This document shows positions 5,576 to 8,221 of a stretch of DNA of 8,221 nucleotides, piece by piece; positions within the stretch are counted from its first letter, which is position 1; each line of letters begins with the position of its first letter. The position numbers were made by a program, and so were the translations under genes. Source of the stretch: Desulfobacteraceae bacterium (lineage in GTDB: Bacteria > Desulfobacterota > Desulfobacteria > Desulfobacterales > Desulfosalsimonadaceae). Location of the stretch: NCBI GenBank assembly GCA_021162325.1, contig JAGGYV010000222.1:1-8221 (forward strand), given 5' to 3'. Below the pieces are notes generated by a model that searched no databases, was not told the DNA's origin, and was given only the letters and a program-made list of their open reading frames with translations.

Positions 5576-6571
5576 ATGAAAAAAGCATTAGTAACCGGTG
5601 CCGCAGGGTTTATCGGTTCCCATGTGGTGACTCAGCTGCTTGAGAAAAATATTGAAGTGCGTGCTTTTGTCAAGCCCAAAGAGAACACAGCCAATATCAC
5701 GGGGCTTGATATTGATATCATGGAAGGCGATATCCTAAACAAACAAAAAGTAAAAGAAGCAATCAAAGGGGTAGATACCATTTTTCATCTGGCGGGTATT
5801 TATGCCATCTGGATGGAAGACTGGAAATGGATCTATGAAGTCAACCTCAAGGGGAGTCGAAATATATTATGGGCTGCCTTAAAAGCCGACCACATCGACC
5901 GGGTGATTTATACCAGTTCCATGGCTGCTCTCGGCACAAGCCCTGGCAAAAAACCGAGCACCGAAGACACGCCTTTCAATCAATACACCCTGGGCAGCCA
6001 CTATATTCTGACCAAGTACCTCTCCCAGCAGGAGGCACTTGGATTCGCCCAAAACGGTCTGGATCTGGTGGTGGTTAATCCAGCCTTTCCGTTCGGCGTG
6101 AATGATATTGCTCCCACGCCGACCGGCAAAATGATCATTGATATTTTATCCGGCATCAACCGCACATCATTTAAAGGGGGATTTAATATTGTTGATGTTC
6201 AGGATGTGGCAAAAGGCCATATCTTGGCCGCCGAAAAGGGCAAAACCGGTGAAAAATACTTCTTGGGAAATCAAAATGTCACCATCGCAGAATTCATGAA
6301 AATGGTTCACAAAGCAGACGGCAGAAAAAATTCCTTTATTCCAATGGTCCCGAAACATGTTTTAAAAGGCGGAGCCATCGCTCTGTCTCTGTGGTCCGAC
6401 TACATCAGCAAAAAACCGCCGCTGTCAACACCGGTAGAAATTAATTACGCATCCAATTACCTCTATGGTGATAACACCAAAGCAAAAAAAGAACTGGGGC
6501 TTAAGTTCAGACCGGTTGAGCATTCTTTAAAAGATTCGATCGCCTGGTTCAGAAAAAACAATATGATCTAA
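5576..6571 (+). CDS. Extended SDR: HpnA / dihydroflavonol 4-reductase-like NAD(P)-dependent oxidoreductase or epimerase (331 aa)
   Basis: The protein has an N-terminal Rossmann fold with TGAAGFIG (7-14) for NAD(P) binding, an acidic GD pair (51-52) and HLAG (71-74). The active site is typical of extended SDRs, with TSS at 113-115 and Y143-x-x-x-K147. The C-terminal part matches the HpnA-like branch especially well: NPAFPFGVNDIAPTPTGKMI-type sequence (168-187), then NIVDVQDVAKGHILA (204-218) and the GEKYFLGN stretch. HpnA is named for hopanoid clusters, but close relatives occur widely as dihydroflavonol-reductase or 3-beta-hydroxysteroid-dehydrogenase-like enzymes, and none of the hopanoid genes are here. 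In this setting it may oxidise or reduce a hydroxyl or keto group on a CoA-linked intermediate; that is inference. Its stop lies 11 bp before the crotonase gene, so the two form an operon. Length is normal for the family. Confidence 0.8.
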   Translation: MKKALVTGAAGFIGSHVVTQLLEKNIEVRAFVKPKENTANITGLDIDIMEGDILNKQKVKEAIKGVDTIFHLAGIYAIWMEDWKWIYEVNLKGSRNILWAALKADHIDRVIYTSSMAALGTSPGKKPSTEDTPFNQYTLGSHYILTKYLSQQEALGFAQNGLDLVVVNPAFPFGVNDIAPTPTGKMIIDILSGINRTSFKGGFNIVDVQDVAKGHILAAEKGKTGEKYFLGNQNVTIAEFMKMVHKADGRKNSFIPMVPKHVLKGGAIALSLWSDYISKKPPLSTPVEINYASNYLYGDNTKAKKELGLKFRPVEHSLKDSIAWFRKNNMI

Positions 6572-6582
6572 AGGGATTCAAC

Positions 6583-7380
6583 ATGTCTGAAAAAACTGTT
6601 CTAATCAATAAGAGCAACAAAATATGTACGCTGACGTTAAATCGACCGAAAGTAATGAACGCTTTGAATGATGACGTGACCTGCGAACTCATGGCCGCCT
6701 TTGAACAAATCGGTTCGGATGATGCTATCCATGTAATCATCATAGAGGGATCGGGTGGAAACTTCACCACGGGCGCGGATTTTTCGCTGTTTTTCGAAAA
6801 CCATTCCGTCACGGAGTGGCTGAAAGGCATGCGTTTTCTCAGCCGCCTGATCTGCAAAATCCGGGAGACCCCACAGCCCGTTATTGCCAAACTGGAAGGA
6901 GCGGCTTACGGGGGCGGGTCAAACCTGGCGCTGGCGGCGGACTTTGTCATTGCGGCACATGATGCCCGGTTCTGCGAGAACTTTGTTCATCTCGGCGTTA
7001 TTTTAGACAGCGGCGGGACTTATTTTCTTCCACGCCTTGTCGGTCTTGTCCGGGCAAGGGAAATCGCGTTTTTAGGAGAAGAAATTACCGGAAAGGCCGC
7101 CGCCGAAATGGGACTGATTTATAAATCGGTTTTAAACGACGATCTTGACGGTGAAGTCATGACACTGGCCGGAAAGCTGGCCCAGAAATCCTTAACAGCG
7201 CTGGCCCTGATCAAGCAGGGCCTTGAAACCAGCTTTGACAACGCCTTAAAAGAGGTAATGGACTGGGAGGCCGCTCACCAGGCAATCATGCTACAATCTC
7301 CGGAGCATAAAGCCATTGTTAAAATGTTTTTAGATGCTAAAAAACAGCGTAAAACCGAATTTGACTCAGATAAAGGATAA
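6583..7380 (+). CDS. Enoyl-CoA hydratase/isomerase family protein, PaaG-like (265 aa)
   Basis: A crotonase-fold protein of standard length. The oxyanion hole is formed by the backbone around G64-A65-D66-F67 and by GAAYGGGSNLAL (106-117). Of the two catalytic Glu residues of classical hydratases, the first is replaced (Phe at the aligned position in FCENFVHLG), while the second is kept as Glu160 in AREIAFLG. Asp142 in ILDSGGTYFLPRLVG matches the PaaG-type catalytic Asp (PDSGGT). That signature points to a double-bond or ring isomerase or a specialised hydratase more than a general beta-oxidation hydratase. AGGG at 6572-6576 precedes the ATG, and the gene is 11 bp behind the SDR gene, so they are probably co-transcribed. 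It likely acts on the enoyl-CoA product of the ACAD pair or a later intermediate; the substrate is unknown. Confidence 0.85.
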   Translation: MSEKTVLINKSNKICTLTLNRPKVMNALNDDVTCELMAAFEQIGSDDAIHVIIIEGSGGNFTTGADFSLFFENHSVTEWLKGMRFLSRLICKIRETPQPVIAKLEGAAYGGGSNLALAADFVIAAHDARFCENFVHLGVILDSGGTYFLPRLVGLVRAREIAFLGEEITGKAAAEMGLIYKSVLNDDLDGEVMTLAGKLAQKSLTALALIKQGLETSFDNALKEVMDWEAAHQAIMLQSPEHKAIVKMFLDAKKQRKTEFDSDKG

Positions 7381-7505
7381 AGAGGAAAATAAACCAGCCG
7401 CTTTAATCATGATTCCAGAAAACATTCTGCTAAAGAAACACATAGCGTCAGAACCATCCCGTACAAATGGATCATTCTATTTTCACTACAAGCATTTTAT
7501 CTGTC

Positions 7506-7558
7506 TTGCATTTTGTAAAAAAGTCTTTTAAAATCTTACCAGTAAGACAAAAATCTTA
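7506..7558 (+). promoter_or_regulatory. Promoter and overlapping operator of the AbrB/PIN toxin-antitoxin module
   Basis: TTGCAT (7506-7511), a 17-bp spacer and TAAAAT (7529-7534) make a good sigma-70 promoter starting near 7541. The palindrome TCTTAC-CA-GTAAGA (7534-7547) covers the end of the -10 box and the start site. AAATCTTA occurs twice, at 7531-7538 and 7551-7558, exactly 20 bp apart, which puts the copies on the same face of the helix. This is what an autorepressing antitoxin dimer or tetramer would bind. Confidence 0.6.
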
Positions 7559-7572
7559 ATGGAGGTTTCTTT

Positions 7573-7836
7573 ATGGCTAACATATCAACAACAAAAATGT
7601 CGTCAAAGGGACAAGTGGTAATTCCTGAAAACATCCGGAAGCAGCTCAATTTAAGGGAAGGTGCTCAGTTTGTGGTGCTGGGTGAAAATGATGTTGTTAT
7701 TTTGAAAAACATAACCCCACCGTCTATAGATGAATTTGACGATTTAATTGTTAAAGCGAGAAAAAAGGCCAAGAAAGCCGGAATAAAAAAATCAGATATT
7801 AAGGACGCTATATTAAAAGTTCGAGGTAAAAAGTGA
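7573..7836 (+). CDS. AbrB/SpoVT (MazE-like) family antitoxin (87 aa)
   Basis: The N-terminal swapped-hairpin DNA-binding domain is clear at residues 4-46: TTKMSSKGQVVIPENIRKQL followed by LREGAQFVVLGENDVVILK. The C-terminal part (about 50-87, SIDEFDDLIVKARKKAKKAG and after) is basic and helical and would wrap the toxin. These proteins neutralise a co-encoded PIN-domain RNase and repress their own promoter. GGAGG at 7561-7565 is seven bases before the ATG. The stop overlaps the GTG start of the toxin gene as GTGA, giving translational coupling. The antitoxin appears intact although its toxin partner is interrupted, so it may persist only as a repressor or as protection against related toxins. 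Confidence 0.85.
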   Translation: MANISTTKMSSKGQVVIPENIRKQLNLREGAQFVVLGENDVVILKNITPPSIDEFDDLIVKARKKAKKAGIKKSDIKDAILKVRGKK

Positions 7837-8221
7837 AGATCGTTCTTGATACCAATGTTTTCATATCAGGAATTTTTTTCCATGGACCGCCTGCCCAAAT
7901 CCTTGAGGCTTGGAAAAAATCAAAAATTGGCCTTGATCATCGTTTCGGCCAAAGCAGATTCGTCATTCCCGAATGTTTCTATCGGGAATCCAGTTATGCG
8001 CTTTATCCGAACATAGATTCCGGCTTAAAGCATGCCGGAATGACATTGTGCTGGCCGAAACGATGACTAAAGCCCAAAAAATTAAATTGTTCTTTCCAAA
8101 GAAATCATAGAAGAATACCAACGTGTTGCTGAGACTTTCGCTGAAAAATTTCCTGAAGTTGATATCTCTTCAATAATTGAGCTGGTTACCATTTATTGTA
8201 AAATTATTGATACTAATGAAG
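7833..8221 (+). pseudogene. PIN-domain toxin gene (COG1569-like), interrupted by a MITE-like insertion and cut by the window end
   Basis: Starting from GTG, the first 32 residues read as a PIN toxin: MKIVLDTNVFISGIFFHGPP, with the first catalytic Asp at residue 6, then AQILEAWKKSKI. The sequence then runs into repeat DNA and stops at TGA 8064-8066. The PIN frame resumes at 8086 with IVLSKEIIEEYQRVAETF and continues open to the end of the window (last visible residues KIIDTNE). Family members normally run through from AWxxxKx to the LVLSPEILEEY-type segment, so the two halves belong to one gene. The halves are in different frames: 155 bases separate the flanking AAAAATT copies, and removing them still leaves a one-base mismatch, so a second small indel is likely. 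The product should be a nonfunctional fragment without the later acidic residues of the PIN active site. Confidence 0.85.
7929..8076. mobile_element. MITE-like insertion (about 148 bp) inside the PIN toxin gene
   Basis: The ends are inverted repeats with a perfect 14-bp core: TCATCGTTTCGGCC (7937-7950) and GGCCGAAACGATGA (8053-8066), plus looser matching outward to about 7929 and 8076. AAAAATT stands on both sides (7922-7928 and 8077-8083), a probable 7-bp target duplication, although the A-rich sequence makes its length uncertain. Inside are two 8-bp-stem hairpins with 9-base loops: ATTCCCGA/TCGGGAAT (7965-7989) and ATTCCGGC/GCCGGAAT (8017-8041). The inner parts GTCATTCC (7962-7969) and GGAATGAC (8037-8044) are inverted to each other. 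It encodes no transposase, so it would have been moved in trans. Confidence 0.75.

Noticed and set aside
5241..5576. CRISPR array
   Set aside because: The repeats are inverted and irregularly spaced, with no constant direct repeat and spacer pattern.
7334..7531. Small + strand frame after the crotonase gene (ATG at 7409)
   Set aside because: It overlaps the crotonase end in another frame, has no ribosome site before the ATG and no recognisable domain.

Overview
The window carries eight protein genes, one of them broken, and all on the + strand. They are separated by long intergenic stretches full of inverted repeats. The mix suggests an anaerobic Desulfobacterota (deltaproteobacterial) genome of the Desulfobacteraceae kind: paired acyl-CoA dehydrogenases, a cyclic-nucleotide-domain/DUF4388 fusion, two toxin-antitoxin modules and many small palindromic repeats. 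This placement is an inference from gene style; no rRNA or other taxonomic marker is present.

Layout. Positions 1-383 hold no convincing gene, only a GC-richer block (about 160-370) with hairpins and a short minus-strand open frame. A HicA/HicB-type toxin-antitoxin pair follows (418-1001), probably made from a leaderless mRNA. A 498-bp gap (1002-1499) contains a strong hairpin and a palindromic MITE-like element (1325-1450). Next is a putative sensor/regulator (1500-2567) with a Cys-bearing N-terminus, a cNMP-binding-like domain and DUF4388; it is bracketed by inverted copies of a 19-bp repeat. A strong sigma-70-like promoter (2613-2641) then leads into the metabolic block: acyl-CoA dehydrogenase-like protein 1 (2802-3980), acyl-CoA dehydrogenase 2 (4096-5241), a HpnA/dihydroflavonol-reductase-like extended SDR (5576-6571) and a PaaG-like enoyl-CoA hydratase/isomerase (6583-7380). 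The window ends with an AbrB/MazE-type antitoxin (7573-7836) and a PIN-domain toxin gene (from 7833) split by a roughly 148-bp MITE-like insertion.

How the genes may work together. The most interesting point is that the two acyl-CoA dehydrogenases are degenerate in complementary ways. Protein 1 has lost the residues an ACAD uses in cis to hold FAD and abstract the alpha proton, but keeps those that reach across the dimer to the neighbour's FAD. Protein 2 shows the reverse. This is the pattern expected of an obligate alpha2beta2 heteromer with half the usual number of active sites, known from actinobacterial steroid side-chain degradation. With the SDR and the crotonase, the block looks like a beta-oxidation-type module for a bulky or alicyclic CoA thioester. 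The substrate cannot be read from sequence.

The toxin-antitoxin genes and repeats mark this as repeat-invaded, partly decaying accessory DNA around a conserved catabolic cluster.
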